Positions 1-10,193 of a stretch of 64,000 bases of DNA are shown one piece after another; positions within the stretch are counted from its first letter, which is position 1; every line of letters begins with the position of its first letter. The DNA is taken from contig NZ_AP023356.1 of assembly GCF_018324205.1 (NCBI RefSeq), positions 6,573,501 to 6,637,500 of the forward strand, given 5' to 3'. A program made the translations under genes and the position numbers. Origin of the DNA: Actinoplanes ianthinogenes. Lineage in GTDB: Bacteria; Actinomycetota; Actinomycetes; Mycobacteriales; Micromonosporaceae. The notes under the pieces were generated by a model that ran no database searches, was not told the DNA's origin, and saw only the letters and a program-made list of their open reading frames with translations.

Positions 1-158
1 ACGACGAGCCGGGCGACGGTTGGACGAGACGGCCCGCGGCTAGACACCGCTTCGCCGTGGCGAGGCGGGCGGTGCTCCGGGCGTACCGAAAGAAGAACGG
101 GCGTCGTGGGAGCCGCGCAGCGGTCCGGAGCAGCGCCTGACCGGGCGTGCATTTCCGG

Positions 159-821
159 TCAGGACGCGCCGAAGCCCCGGTGCAGGAACGTGGTCAGGGT
201 CTCGATGGCCTCGTCGTCGGTCAGCTCGCGGCCGAGGCCGGGGCGGGTCGCGGGGTTGAGCCAGGTGGCGGCGAAGCTGCTGACGGTCGCTCCGAACAGC
301 GACGCGGTGACCAGCGGGTCGCCGGGGAGATCCAGGCCGGCCAGGTGGTCCGCGATGTGGCCCAGGTCGGGGGCGAGCATGTCCCGGCTGCGCTCGGCGA
401 ACGCCTCGTCCACCAGGGCCGCCTGCTGCAACGCCACCATGATCACGCGGTGCCGGCGGTAGAAGTCCCAGAACGCGGCGACGTGGAACCGGACCGCGTC
501 GCGGTCCTGGAAGTCGGTGCCGTGCCCGGGCAGCTCGGCGCTGGCGTCGCCCTCGGTGAGCAGGTCGGCCAGCAGCGCCTCGAGCAGCGCCTCCTTGCCG
601 GCGAAGTGCTTGTAGAACGAACCGGTGGCCCGGCCCGCCTCGGCGGTGATGTCGGTGATCTTCGCATTGAGGTAGCCGACCCGCTCGAAGACGCGGATCG
701 CGGCGGCCTTCAACTCGGCCTCGGTCTGTGCCGCCTGCTGACGGCGCGAGTTGGGCTGCCTGCCGGCTCCGGACGGATCGGGCCAGGCCAGATCGATCCG
801 CACGCCCAGCTCATCCCGCAT
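159..821 (-). CDS. TetR-family transcriptional regulator
   Basis: A 220-residue protein with an N-terminal helix-turn-helix at about residues 55-76 (ITDITAEAGRATGSFYKHF), the classic TetR DNA-binding signature, followed by an all-helical ligand-binding region. The ATG at 821 is preceded by an AAGGGGG ribosome-binding site; the frame stays open further upstream but would run into the neighbouring gene's start. It is divergent from the FAD monooxygenase at 874 with only 52 bp between the starts, and palindromes lie in that gap. The usual inference for this arrangement is a repressor of the monooxygenase released by that enzyme's substrate or a related compound. The ligand cannot be told from sequence. 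Confidence 0.92.
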   Translation of the reverse strand: MRDELGVRIDLAWPDPSGAGRQPNSRRQQAAQTEAELKAAAIRVFERVGYLNAKITDITAEAGRATGSFYKHFAGKEALLEALLADLLTEGDASAELPGHGTDFQDRDAVRFHVAAFWDFYRRHRVIMVALQQAALVDEAFAERSRDMLAPDLGHIADHLAGLDLPGDPLVTASLFGATVSSFAATWLNPATRPGLGRELTDDEAIETLTTFLHRGFGAS

Positions 822-864
822 CCCGAAAGCCACCCCCTTGACCGGGAGCGTATCAGCGGCCGAC

Positions 865-897
865 GGTGAATCCATGTTCACTGAATCCAGATTCACC
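865..897. promoter_or_regulatory. Tandem palindromic TetR operator candidate
   Basis: Two adjoining palindromes: GTGAA-N6-TTCAC (866-881) and TGAATC-CA-GATTCA (882-895). The outermost arms also form a perfect 8-bp inverted repeat, GGTGAATC (865-872) and GATTCACC (890-897). The block spans the ATG (874-876) and first codons of the monooxygenase and sits just downstream of a possible -10 TATCAG at 851-856, where a bound repressor would block initiation. Assignment to the adjacent TetR protein is inferred from position. Confidence 0.7.
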
Positions 898-2271
898 GTA
901 ATCGTCGGTGCCGGCCCGACCGGCCTCACCGTGGCCCGCCAGCTGCAACGGCTCGGCGTGCCGTTCCGCATCGTCGAGAGATCTGCACGGCCGTTCGTCG
1001 GCTCGCGGGGCAAGGGTTTGCAGCCGCGCACCCTGGAGGTGCTCGACGACCTGGGCCTGATCGACCGGTTCCGGGCGGCCGGCGACGACTATCCGGAGAT
1101 GCTGGTGCACCGCCCCGACGGTGTGACCGCCGCCTGGCGGATGGACGAGCTGCACGACCCGACCCCCGAGGTCCCTTATCCGAACATGCTGATGGTTCCC
1201 CAGTGGCGGACGTGCGAGCTGCTCGCCGAGGGGGTGCCGGTCGAGTTCGGGGTCGGCGTCGCCGCGCTGGAGCAGGACTCCGGCGGGGTCCGGGTCACGC
1301 TCGACACCGGCGAGGTGGTGACCGCGCGCTATGTCGTCGGTGCCGACGGCGGCCGCAGCACGGTCCGGCGGGCGCTCGGCGTCGACTTCCTCGGCTCCAC
1401 CCACGAGGACGAGCAGATGCTGATCGCCGACGTGCGACTGTCCGGTCTGGACCGTTCGCACTGGCACGTCTGGCCGGGCGAGCCCGCGTTCCGGCTGGGC
1501 CTGTGCCCGCTGCCCGGCGGCGACTGGTGGCAGCTCACCGCCCCGCCCACGGACACCCCGATCGAGCAGCTCGTCGCGTCGGTCGACCCGGCGATCACCA
1601 TCACCGAGATCGGCTGGACGTCCCAGTGGCGGGCCAACATCCGGATGGCCGCCCGCTTCCGGGTGGGCGGCGTGTTCCTCGCCGGCGACGCCGCGCACGT
1701 CCACTCCCCGGCGGGCGGCCAGGGACTCAACACCGGCATCCAGGACGGTTACAACCTGGGGTGGAAACTGGCCACCGGCGACGACGCCGTGCTGGACACC
1801 TACGAGGCGGAGCGCCTCCCGGTCGCCGCGGGCGTGCTCGGCATCAGCACCGACCTGCACCGCCGCCACGTCGCCAATGACACCGACGCGATGCGCCGCG
1901 ACGATCCGGTGCTGCGCCAGCTCACGCTGTCCTATCGCGGCGGCCCGCTCGCCGCCGAGCACCGTGCCGCTCCGGGCCTGGTCCAGGCTGGCGACCGCGC
2001 CCCGGACGCTCCGCTCGCCGACGGCCGCCGGGTCTTCGACCTGCTCCGTGGCGGGCACGCCACGCTGCTCGCGTTCGGTTTCGAGGGTGCGCTGCCGGCC
2101 CTGCCGTCGTCAGTGCACCCGCATCAGCTCACCTCCGGCGAGGGCGCGGTCTGGCAGTCCTACGACGTTCACGAGCCCACCCTGCTCCTGATCCGCCCGG
2201 ACAACTACGTCGGTTGCGCCACGACGGATCCGGAGGACGTCGTCGCCTACCTGAAACTGCTGGGCCTTTGA
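874..2271 (+). CDS. FAD-dependent aromatic monooxygenase (PheA/TfdB type)
   Basis: A 465-residue class A flavoprotein monooxygenase. It has the dinucleotide-binding GAGPTG at residues 12-17, the FAD/NADPH DG motif (GADGGRS, near 156-162) and the FAD-ribityl GD motif (GDAAHVHSPAGGQG, near 270-284). A thioredoxin-like C-terminal region (from about 370, RAPDAPLADGRRVFDLL) is typical of phenol hydroxylase-like and polyketide or antibiotic hydroxylases. It should use NAD(P)H and O2 to hydroxylate an aromatic or polyketide substrate. Start ATG 874 was chosen because the FAD fold begins six residues later; no good ribosome-binding site is visible. Probably controlled by the divergent TetR protein. 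It could serve xenobiotic catabolism or antibiotic inactivation; the substrate is unknown. Confidence 0.9.
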   Translation: MFTESRFTVIVGAGPTGLTVARQLQRLGVPFRIVERSARPFVGSRGKGLQPRTLEVLDDLGLIDRFRAAGDDYPEMLVHRPDGVTAAWRMDELHDPTPEVPYPNMLMVPQWRTCELLAEGVPVEFGVGVAALEQDSGGVRVTLDTGEVVTARYVVGADGGRSTVRRALGVDFLGSTHEDEQMLIADVRLSGLDRSHWHVWPGEPAFRLGLCPLPGGDWWQLTAPPTDTPIEQLVASVDPAITITEIGWTSQWRANIRMAARFRVGGVFLAGDAAHVHSPAGGQGLNTGIQDGYNLGWKLATGDDAVLDTYEAERLPVAAGVLGISTDLHRRHVANDTDAMRRDDPVLRQLTLSYRGGPLAAEHRAAPGLVQAGDRAPDAPLADGRRVFDLLRGGHATLLAFGFEGALPALPSSVHPHQLTSGEGAVWQSYDVHEPTLLLIRPDNYVGCATTDPEDVVAYLKLLGL

Positions 2272-2302
2272 GAGACCAGCCGGGCCGGGACGTCCTGCCG
2301 CT

Positions 2303-2818
2303 TCAGTGTTCCGGGCGGCTGACGACACCGTCGGTCTTGCCGCTCAGTTCCCGGTCGAGAGTCTCCTGCGCGTCACGCATCGCCTCCGCATATTCCGGCT
2401 CGGCAAGCCGGCGCATGCCTGCTTCAGGAGCGACCACCTCGACCACCGTGCTGATCCACCAGATGTTGCCGAACGGATCACGCACCCGCCCACCTCGCTG
2501 GCCGAACGCCTGGGTCGCCGGCGCGGTGATGACACGGGCACCGGCGGCGGCAGCTCGTTCGATCGTCGCGTCCGGGTCGGCAACGAAGACTCGCAGCAAG
2601 GACGGCATCACGGGCCAGTCCGGTCTGCGATCGAAAGCGAGCAAGACGGTGTCGCCGACGCGCATCTCGGCGTGACCGATGGTCCCGTCCTCCAACTTCA
2701 CGCGGCCCACCTCGACCCCATCGAACACCGCGGCAATGAAGTCCAGCAATTGCCCGGTATCGGGCGTGACGATCCATGGCGCCACGGTCGTGTATCCGGC
2801 CGGCTGAGTGGTTGACAT
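2303..2818 (-). CDS. VOC (glyoxalase/PhnB-like) family protein
   Basis: A 171-residue protein with the vicinal-oxygen-chelate fold pattern: TVAPWIVTPDTGQLLDF at the start, a central HAEMRVGDTVLLAFD strand and a closing GGRVRDPFGNIWWIST. This is the PhnB/YdeE-like layout, in which DPFGNxW precedes a metal- or substrate-contacting strand. The start at 2818 has GAGGAG about ten bases upstream. It is convergent with the monooxygenase (31 bp apart) and not obviously linked to sdh. VOC members of this type include resistance proteins, isomerases and enzymes of unknown activity; no specific reaction is assigned. Confidence 0.85.
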   Translation of the reverse strand: MSTTQPAGYTTVAPWIVTPDTGQLLDFIAAVFDGVEVGRVKLEDGTIGHAEMRVGDTVLLAFDRRPDWPVMPSLLRVFVADPDATIERAAAAGARVITAPATQAFGQRGGRVRDPFGNIWWISTVVEVVAPEAGMRRLAEPEYAEAMRDAQETLDRELSGKTDGVVSRPEH

Positions 2819-2894
2819 GGCGACTCTCCTCGGGACGATGCGGACCGGGATCACGGTAGATCCCATTTAGGTCAGCAGCGGGCCGGAAAAGCCG

Positions 2895-2924
2895 GATGCC
2901 CGGCACGCCATTGTGCCGGGCATC
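2895..2924 (-). terminator. Terminator hairpin after sdhB
   Basis: Perfect 12-bp stem GATGCCCGGCAC / GTGCCGGGCATC with a 6-nt loop, about 50 bp past the sdhB stop. On the minus strand it is followed by CCGGCTTTTCC, giving a short T-run. It fits the end of the sdhCAB transcript. Confidence 0.75.
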
Positions 2925-2977
2925 TGGAGTACGTTCCGGCGGCGGGCCACCACGCTGTGCCCCACCGCCGAAGACCG

Positions 2978-3720
2978 TCACCGCTTGGCGACCGCCTTGC
3001 GGTAATCGCTGTTGAGCCGTCCGATCAGGCTCAGCGGGATCCCCTTCGGACACACCTCGGCGCACTCGCCCATGTTGGTGCAGCCACCGAAACCGGCGTC
3101 GTCCTGCGCCTGGAGCATGTCGATCACCCGGCTGTCGCGCTCCGGCTGGCCCTGCGGCATCAGCCCGAGGTGGGTGATCTTCGCGGCGGTGAACAGCATC
3201 GACGAGCCGTTCGGGCAGGCGGCGACGCAGGCGCCGCAGCCGATGCAGGTGGCCGCCTCGAACGCGGCGTCGGCGTCCTTCTTCGGCACCGGCGCGGCGT
3301 GGGCGTCCGGCGCGGTGCCGGTCGGGGCGCTGATGTACCCGCCCGCCTGGATGATCTTGTCGAAGGAGGTCCGGTCGACGACCAGGTCCTTGATCACCGG
3401 GAAGGCGGCGGCGCGCCACGGCTCGACGTCGATCACGTCGCCGTCCTTGAAGTGCCGCATGTGCAGCTGGCAGGTGGTGGTGGCCTTCTCCGGGCCGTGC
3501 GCCACACCGTTGATGACCATGCTGCACATGCCGCAGATGCCCTCGCGGCAGTCGTGGTCGAACGCGATCGGGTCGTCACCACTGAGGATCAGCGTCTCGT
3601 TGAGAACGTCGATCATCTCGAGGAACGACGCGTCCGGGGAGATCCCCTTCACGTCGTAGGTGACCATCTTCCCGGAGGAGGAGGGGCCGGACTGACGCCA
3701 CACCCTGACCTTGATGTCCA

Positions 3721-3721
<1 letters not shown>
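2978..3721 (-). CDS. sdhB: Succinate dehydrogenase iron-sulfur subunit
   Basis: A 247-residue electron-transfer subunit passing electrons from the flavoprotein to the membrane cytochrome. The N-terminal ferredoxin domain has the [2Fe-2S] cysteines C58, C63, C66 (DCREGICGMC) and C84. The C-terminal domain has two cysteine runs, CIGCGACVAACPNG and CTNMGECAEVCPKG, ligating the [4Fe-4S] and [3Fe-4S] centres. The ATG overlaps the sdhA stop by one base (TAATG), so the two are translationally coupled; the frame stays open into sdhA but that is not coding. It belongs to the three-subunit actinobacterial/Bacillus-type complex with a single di-haem membrane subunit. Confidence 0.96.
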
Positions 3722-5670
<1,949 letters not shown>

Positions 5671-5671
5671 T

Positions 5672-6412
5672 TCAGTCCACCAATCCGGTCAGCACCGCGA
5701 ACGGCACCGAGAGGTACCCGACGACCAGGACGAGCGACAGGGCGATCGCGATGTACTTCGCGCGCCGCTGGCCCTTCATGGTCTGCTGACCCAGCGTCCG
5801 GGCCGCGCTGAAGATGCCGTGCGCCAGGTGGAACCCGACGGCCACGATCGCCAGCGTGTAGAAGAGCGTCACGTACCAGCGCTCGGGCGCGAAGTCCGCG
5901 ACCACGTTGGCGTACGGGTGCGCCTTGTCCCCGTTCGGGTTCAGGTTCCCGGTGGTCAGGTCCAGGATGTGGTAGATCACGAAGAGCAGGACGATCACGC
6001 CGCCCCAGCGCATGGTGCGCGCGGCGTAACTGCCCTGGACCTTCGGCCGGTGCGCGTACTTGACCGGGCGGGCCTTCTTGGCCCGGACGGTCAGCACGGC
6101 CGCGGTGTAGATGTGCGCCAGCACCGCGACGGTCAGCACGGCCCGCTGGATCCAGAGGTACCAGGTGTCCGGCAGCAGGGGCGAGCCGATCGACCGCAGC
6201 CAGTGCGCGTAGTGGTCGAAGCTGGTCGCGCCCAAGAAGATCTTGAGGTTTCCGGCCATGTGCACGAAGAGGAAGAGCACCAGCAGGATGCCGCTGACCG
6301 CCATGGTGATCTTCAGGGTGACCGACGAGGGCCGGACCACCTTGCGCGGGGTGGGCGTTGCCGTCGCCCCCGCCGCGTTCTTGGTCTTGGGAATAGGAGT
6401 GTCTACCGCCAC
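5672..6412 (-). CDS. sdhC: Succinate dehydrogenase cytochrome b subunit
   Basis: A 246-residue membrane anchor of the b558 family with five predicted helices (the first in SGILLVLFLFVHMAGNLK). Histidines in FVHMAGN, ALAHIYTA, VIYHILD and GFHLAHG are candidate axial ligands for two haems b, passing electrons to menaquinone. The start is GTG 6412. No clear ribosome-binding site precedes it, but a TACCGT hexamer ends 7 nt upstream, so the message is probably leaderless. First gene of sdhCAB and divergent from a LysR-type regulator. Confidence 0.94.
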   Translation of the reverse strand: MAVDTPIPKTKNAAGATATPTPRKVVRPSSVTLKITMAVSGILLVLFLFVHMAGNLKIFLGATSFDHYAHWLRSIGSPLLPDTWYLWIQRAVLTVAVLAHIYTAAVLTVRAKKARPVKYAHRPKVQGSYAARTMRWGGVIVLLFVIYHILDLTTGNLNPNGDKAHPYANVVADFAPERWYVTLFYTLAIVAVGFHLAHGIFSAARTLGQQTMKGQRRAKYIAIALSLVLVVGYLSVPFAVLTGLVD

Positions 6413-6419
6413 AACCTGG

Positions 6420-6449
6420 ACGGTAGAAAGTCCCGAGTCATTCGTCTAA
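6420..6449 (-). promoter_or_regulatory. Predicted sdhCAB promoter
   Basis: On the minus strand, TTAGAC (6449-6444), an 18-bp spacer and TACCGT (6425-6420) form a plausible sigma-70-type promoter. Seven bases separate the -10 from the GTG of sdhC, which predicts transcription starting at or next to the start codon. Confidence 0.45.
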
Positions 6450-6470
6450 TGCATGATCGGGCGGGTGGTC

Positions 6471-6485
6471 ATAGCGATAGGCTAT
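6471..6485. promoter_or_regulatory. LysR-type binding site (T-N11-A palindrome)
   Basis: Perfect palindrome ATAGC-N5-GCTAT containing the LysR-family T-N11-A signature (T6472, A6484). It lies 4 bp before the regulator's own GTG and about 60 bp from the sdhC start, where it could serve autoregulation and sdh control at once. Confidence 0.7.
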
Positions 6486-6489
6486 TACG

Positions 6490-7407
6490 GTGCAGCTGCA
6501 ACAACTCCGGTACTTCCTAGCGGTGGTAGAAACCCGGCATTTCACCCAGGCGGCGGACATTCTGGGGGTTTCGCAGCCTACGTTGAGTAAGCAGATTCAC
6601 ACCCTTGAGACGTCGCTGGGCGCCCCGCTGTTCGAGCGGATGCGGGGCTCGGTGACCCTCACCGTGGCCGGCGAGACCCTGCTGCCGATGGCGCAGCGGA
6701 TCGTCGCCGACGCGGACGCGGCCCGCGACGCCGTGCAGGACATCGTCGGCCTGCGCCGCGGCGAGGTGCGCCTGGGCGCCACCCCGAGTCTCTGCTCCTC
6801 GCTGGTCCCGGCCGTGCTGCGCACCTTCCGCGGCGACCATCCCGGGGTGAAACTGCACGTCAGCGAGGGCAGCTCGCAGGACCTGATCGCCGGGCTGCTG
6901 GCGCACACCCTGGACCTGGCCCTGATCGTCGCGCCCGAGCAGGGCGTCGACCCGGGGCTGGAGGCCATCGAGGTGCTCCGGGAGAGCCTGGTGGTCGCCT
7001 CGGTGGCGGACGGGCCGCCGCCGACGGTGGGCCGGCAGCTGGAGCTGACCGAGCTGCGGCACACCCCGATGGTGATGTTCCGGGAGGGCTACGACATCCG
7101 CGAGGTCACCCTGCACGCCTGCGAGCGGGCCGGCTTCACCCCGAAGTTCGCGGTCGAGGGCGGCGAGATGGACGCCGTGCTGGCCTTCGTCGAGGCCGGC
7201 CTCGGGGTCGCGCTGGTGCCCAGCATGGTGCTGGCGAACCGGCCGCTGCTACGGGCCACGCCGCTGGCCCCACCCGGCATGCGCCGGACGATCGCGCTGG
7301 CCCAGCGCCGTGCCGCGGTGTTGCCGCACGCGGCCGCCGCGCTGCGCGAGGTGGTGCGCGACCACATCGCGTCCGGCCGCCTCCCGTACGGAGTACGCGC
7401 TCTCTGA
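6490..7407 (+). CDS. LysR-family transcriptional regulator
   Basis: A 305-residue regulator with an N-terminal winged HTH (QLRYFLAVVETRHFTQAADILGVSQPTLSKQI... pattern within residues 1-60) and a periplasmic-binding-protein-like effector domain from about residue 88 (RRGEVRLGATPSLCSSLVP). GTG 6490 gives the usual distance to the HTH. It is divergent from sdhC with 77 bp between starts and a T-N11-A palindrome in the gap. Control of succinate dehydrogenase is therefore the natural inference, though the effector is unknown. Confidence 0.93.
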   Translation: MQLQQLRYFLAVVETRHFTQAADILGVSQPTLSKQIHTLETSLGAPLFERMRGSVTLTVAGETLLPMAQRIVADADAARDAVQDIVGLRRGEVRLGATPSLCSSLVPAVLRTFRGDHPGVKLHVSEGSSQDLIAGLLAHTLDLALIVAPEQGVDPGLEAIEVLRESLVVASVADGPPPTVGRQLELTELRHTPMVMFREGYDIREVTLHACERAGFTPKFAVEGGEMDAVLAFVEAGLGVALVPSMVLANRPLLRATPLAPPGMRRTIALAQRRAAVLPHAAAALREVVRDHIASGRLPYGVRAL

Positions 7408-7461
7408 TCGACCGTCAACTTCGGGTAGTCAGGTGTCTACGCTCCGTTTAGAGTCCTGGGT

Positions 7462-8217
7462 GTGTGGCATGGCGAGTTCCACGACCCGCGACTGGTCGAG
7501 GTCTACGACGCCGAGTGTCCCTGGGGCTGGGACGACGACTTCTTCATGGCCGTGCTCGCCGAGCGGTCCGCCCATCGGGTGGTCGACCTCGGCTGCGGCA
7601 CCGGCCGGCTCGCCATCGCCATGGCCGGCGCGGGTCACCAGGTCACCGCGGTCGACCCGGCGGCCGCCGCGCTCGCCGCGGCCCGGCGCAAGGAGGGCGG
7701 CGCCCGGGTGCGCTGGCTGTGCGGCTCGGTCGAGCAGCTGCCGGCCCGGTCGTACGACGCCGCGTTCATGACCAGTCACGTCGCCCAGTCCTTCGTGGAC
7801 GACGAGGAGTGGGACGCGGTGCTGCGCGGGCTGCGCCGGGCGCTCGTCCCGGAGGGCCGGCTGATCTTCGACAGCCTGGACCCGGCCGAGCGGCCGTGGC
7901 AGCTGTGGAACCCGGAGGACTCGTGGCGCACCGTGGTGCTCGGCGACGGCGCCGTGGTGGAGGCGTGGAGCGAGGCCGAGGAGATGGCGCCCGGCGTCGT
8001 CGAGGTCACGCAGCGCTACCAGTTCGCCGACGGCCAGAGCCTGATCAACTCGGCAACGCTGCGTTTCCGTACCGAGCCGGAGCTGCGGGACTCGCTGCGG
8101 GAGGCGGGCTTCCGGGTGGACCGCATCTACGGCGGCTGGGGACGCGAACCGGTCGGGCTCAGCGGCGACGGCGAGTTCATCGTGATCGCCGTCGCGACGC
8201 CCCGGTTGATGTCGTAG
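7462..8217 (+). CDS. Class I SAM-dependent methyltransferase
   Basis: A 251-residue Rossmann-fold methyltransferase. Motif I is VVDLGCGTGRLAIAMAGAG (about residues 40-58), the acidic residue of motif II lies in VTAVDPA, and motif IV lies in SYDAAFMTSHVAQSF. The start GTG 7462 lacks a ribosome-binding site; TAGAGT at 7449-7454 ends seven bases upstream, consistent with a leaderless transcript. It stands alone between the LysR gene and a VWA protein, and nothing nearby reveals the acceptor. Many actinobacterial proteins of this type are annotated only to superfamily level. Confidence 0.88.
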   Translation: MWHGEFHDPRLVEVYDAECPWGWDDDFFMAVLAERSAHRVVDLGCGTGRLAIAMAGAGHQVTAVDPAAAALAAARRKEGGARVRWLCGSVEQLPARSYDAAFMTSHVAQSFVDDEEWDAVLRGLRRALVPEGRLIFDSLDPAERPWQLWNPEDSWRTVVLGDGAVVEAWSEAEEMAPGVVEVTQRYQFADGQSLINSATLRFRTEPELRDSLREAGFRVDRIYGGWGREPVGLSGDGEFIVIAVATPRLMS

Positions 8218-8261
8218 AGGTCGCGATCGTGCCGAGATTCTGTCCGGAACCTTAGGAGCCA

Positions 8262-8289
8262 TTGCGAGACATAAATCCCGGACTACCAT
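8262..8289 (+). promoter_or_regulatory. Possible promoter of the VWA gene
   Basis: TTGCGA (8262-8267), 16-bp spacer, TACCAT (8284-8289), about 40 bp before the ATG at 8331. Assigned by sequence resemblance only. Confidence 0.3.
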
Positions 8290-8330
8290 CCGCTCCATCG
8301 GTGGTGACCTTTACGCGAGGTAAGGTGTGC

Positions 8331-10037
8331 ATGCCCGACAACGAGTGGCCCGACCCACGTCTGCCGTTCCCGGAGCCGACCCCCAGCCGGGGACGCACGT
8401 CGCTCGCGGCCGCGGTGGTCGTCCTTGTCCTGCTGGCCGCCGGCGGTCTCGCCTGGCGGCTGATGAGCACCGACGCCGGGACCCCGGCCGCCGCGCCCAG
8501 CGCGCCGCCGCCGGCCTCCCGGCAGCAGACCGCCCCGCCCTGCCCCGACCCGAAACTGCGGGTCGCCGCGGCCCCCGAGATCGCTCCGGTGATCCAGCAG
8601 GCGGCCGCCACCCTCAGCCAGGCCGGGCAGCGCTGCTCCGAGGTCGCGGTGCAGGCCGTCGAGCCCGGCGCGGTGCTGGCCGGCAAACCGCAGCCGGACG
8701 TCTGGGTGCCGTCCAGCAGCGCCTGGCTGGCCGCGGCGCGGGCGCAGGGCCGCACCTGGTCCACCAGCGGCCCGTCACTCGCCTGGTCGCCGCTGGTGAT
8801 CGCCGGGCCGGAGACGATCGCCCGGCTGTTCGCGCCGGGTGACAAGACCTCCTGGGCCGTGCTGGCGCAGAGCGCCGCCGACGAGCGGGTGCCGGCCATC
8901 CGGATGCCCGATCCGCTGCTCAGCACCACCGGCCTGCTCGGCGTCTACGCCGTGCGGCAGGCGATCGCCAGGAACACCCCGGACGCCGGGATCGCCACCC
9001 TCCAAGCGCTCACCCTGCGCAGCCGGCTGGAGAACGCGAGCGCCGACCCGGCCGACATCCTCGCCCAGCTGGCCCGGAGCACCGACGACACCGCGGCCAG
9101 CTACGAGGTCGGCGTCTTCCCGGCCACCGAGCAGCAGCTCACCGCGTATCAGAACGGCGGGCACCGGGTCCGGCTGGTCGGCGGGCCGCCGGCCGACGGG
9201 CTGGTGGACGCCGACTATCCCTATGCCACCCGCAAGGGCGCGCCGGCCGAGCTGAGCAAGCGGCTGCGGGCGGCGATCACCACGACGGCGCTCACCGCGG
9301 CCGGTTTCCGGTCCGCCGCCACCCCGGGCGCGCTGACCCTGCCGGCCGACCCGGAGGCGCTGCTCGGCCCGGCCCGGCAGTGGTCCGCCTACCGGTCGGT
9401 GGCGTTCCAGGTGCTGCTGCTGATCGACGGGTCCGGCTCGATGAACGAGAAGATCACCGACCGGGCCGGGCGCAGCGTCACCAAGGCCACCCTGCTGCGC
9501 GAGTCCGGGGCCACCGCGGCCCGGGTGTTCGGCAAGGACACCAGCCTCGGCATGTGGTATTTCGGCACGTCCGGCCCGAACGGCCCGGCGCACGTCGAGG
9601 AGGTGTCGTTCGGGCCGCTCACCGGGTCCACCAACGGCAGGACGCGCCGGGAGCAGCTGGCCGCGAAGATCAGTTCGTACCAGCCGGTGGCGAAAGCGGG
9701 GACACCGCTCTATCAGACCGTCCTGGACGGGGTCGCCGCGATGCGCGGGCAGGTCAAGCCGGACACGGCGAGCGTGGTGGTGGTTCTCACCGACGGATCG
9801 GACGGCGGGACCAGGTTCGCCATGTCCCAAGCGGACTTCCTGAAACGGTTGCAGGCCGGGGTGGATCCGGCCCGGCCGGTTCCGGTGATCGCGGTCGGCT
9901 TCGGCCCGGGGGCGAACCTGCCCGCGCTCCAGAACATGGCCAAGGTGACCGGTGGTCGCGCCATCGCCGCGACCAACCCGGCCGACCTCGCCTCGGGCAT
10001 CGCCCAGGCCTTCGTGGCCGCGCACAGCCAGTCCTGA
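8331..10037 (+). CDS. Membrane-anchored substrate-binding/VWA-domain protein
   Basis: A 568-residue protein with a short cytoplasmic N-terminus, one transmembrane segment at about 23-43 (SLAAAVVVLVLLAAGGLAW) and a Pro/Ala linker. A type 2 periplasmic-binding-like domain (about 65-345) is followed by a C-terminal von Willebrand A domain. The VWA domain has an intact metal-ion-dependent adhesion site, DGSGSMNE, near residue 365, with later T and D residues in VVVVLTDGSDGG. ATG 8331 follows AAGG at good spacing. The fusion is recurrent in actinobacteria, but its ligand and role are unknown; an envelope-located binding or assembly function is inferred. Confidence 0.88.
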   Translation: MPDNEWPDPRLPFPEPTPSRGRTSLAAAVVVLVLLAAGGLAWRLMSTDAGTPAAAPSAPPPASRQQTAPPCPDPKLRVAAAPEIAPVIQQAAATLSQAGQRCSEVAVQAVEPGAVLAGKPQPDVWVPSSSAWLAAARAQGRTWSTSGPSLAWSPLVIAGPETIARLFAPGDKTSWAVLAQSAADERVPAIRMPDPLLSTTGLLGVYAVRQAIARNTPDAGIATLQALTLRSRLENASADPADILAQLARSTDDTAASYEVGVFPATEQQLTAYQNGGHRVRLVGGPPADGLVDADYPYATRKGAPAELSKRLRAAITTTALTAAGFRSAATPGALTLPADPEALLGPARQWSAYRSVAFQVLLLIDGSGSMNEKITDRAGRSVTKATLLRESGATAARVFGKDTSLGMWYFGTSGPNGPAHVEEVSFGPLTGSTNGRTRREQLAAKISSYQPVAKAGTPLYQTVLDGVAAMRGQVKPDTASVVVVLTDGSDGGTRFAMSQADFLKRLQAGVDPARPVPVIAVGFGPGANLPALQNMAKVTGGRAIAATNPADLASGIAQAFVAAHSQS

Positions 10038-10193
10038 TTCCGCTGGTCCACGCTGCTTGATCGGGTCGTCCCGGCCACTGCCCGGTCCCCGCCCGCCCTG
10101 GGGGGCTCCCCGGAGACAGTATGGCGGGGAAGCGGGGTGTCGCGGGGCGGGGCTGTGGACGGCGCGCTGGTGTGGACAAGGAGCGACCGACGG

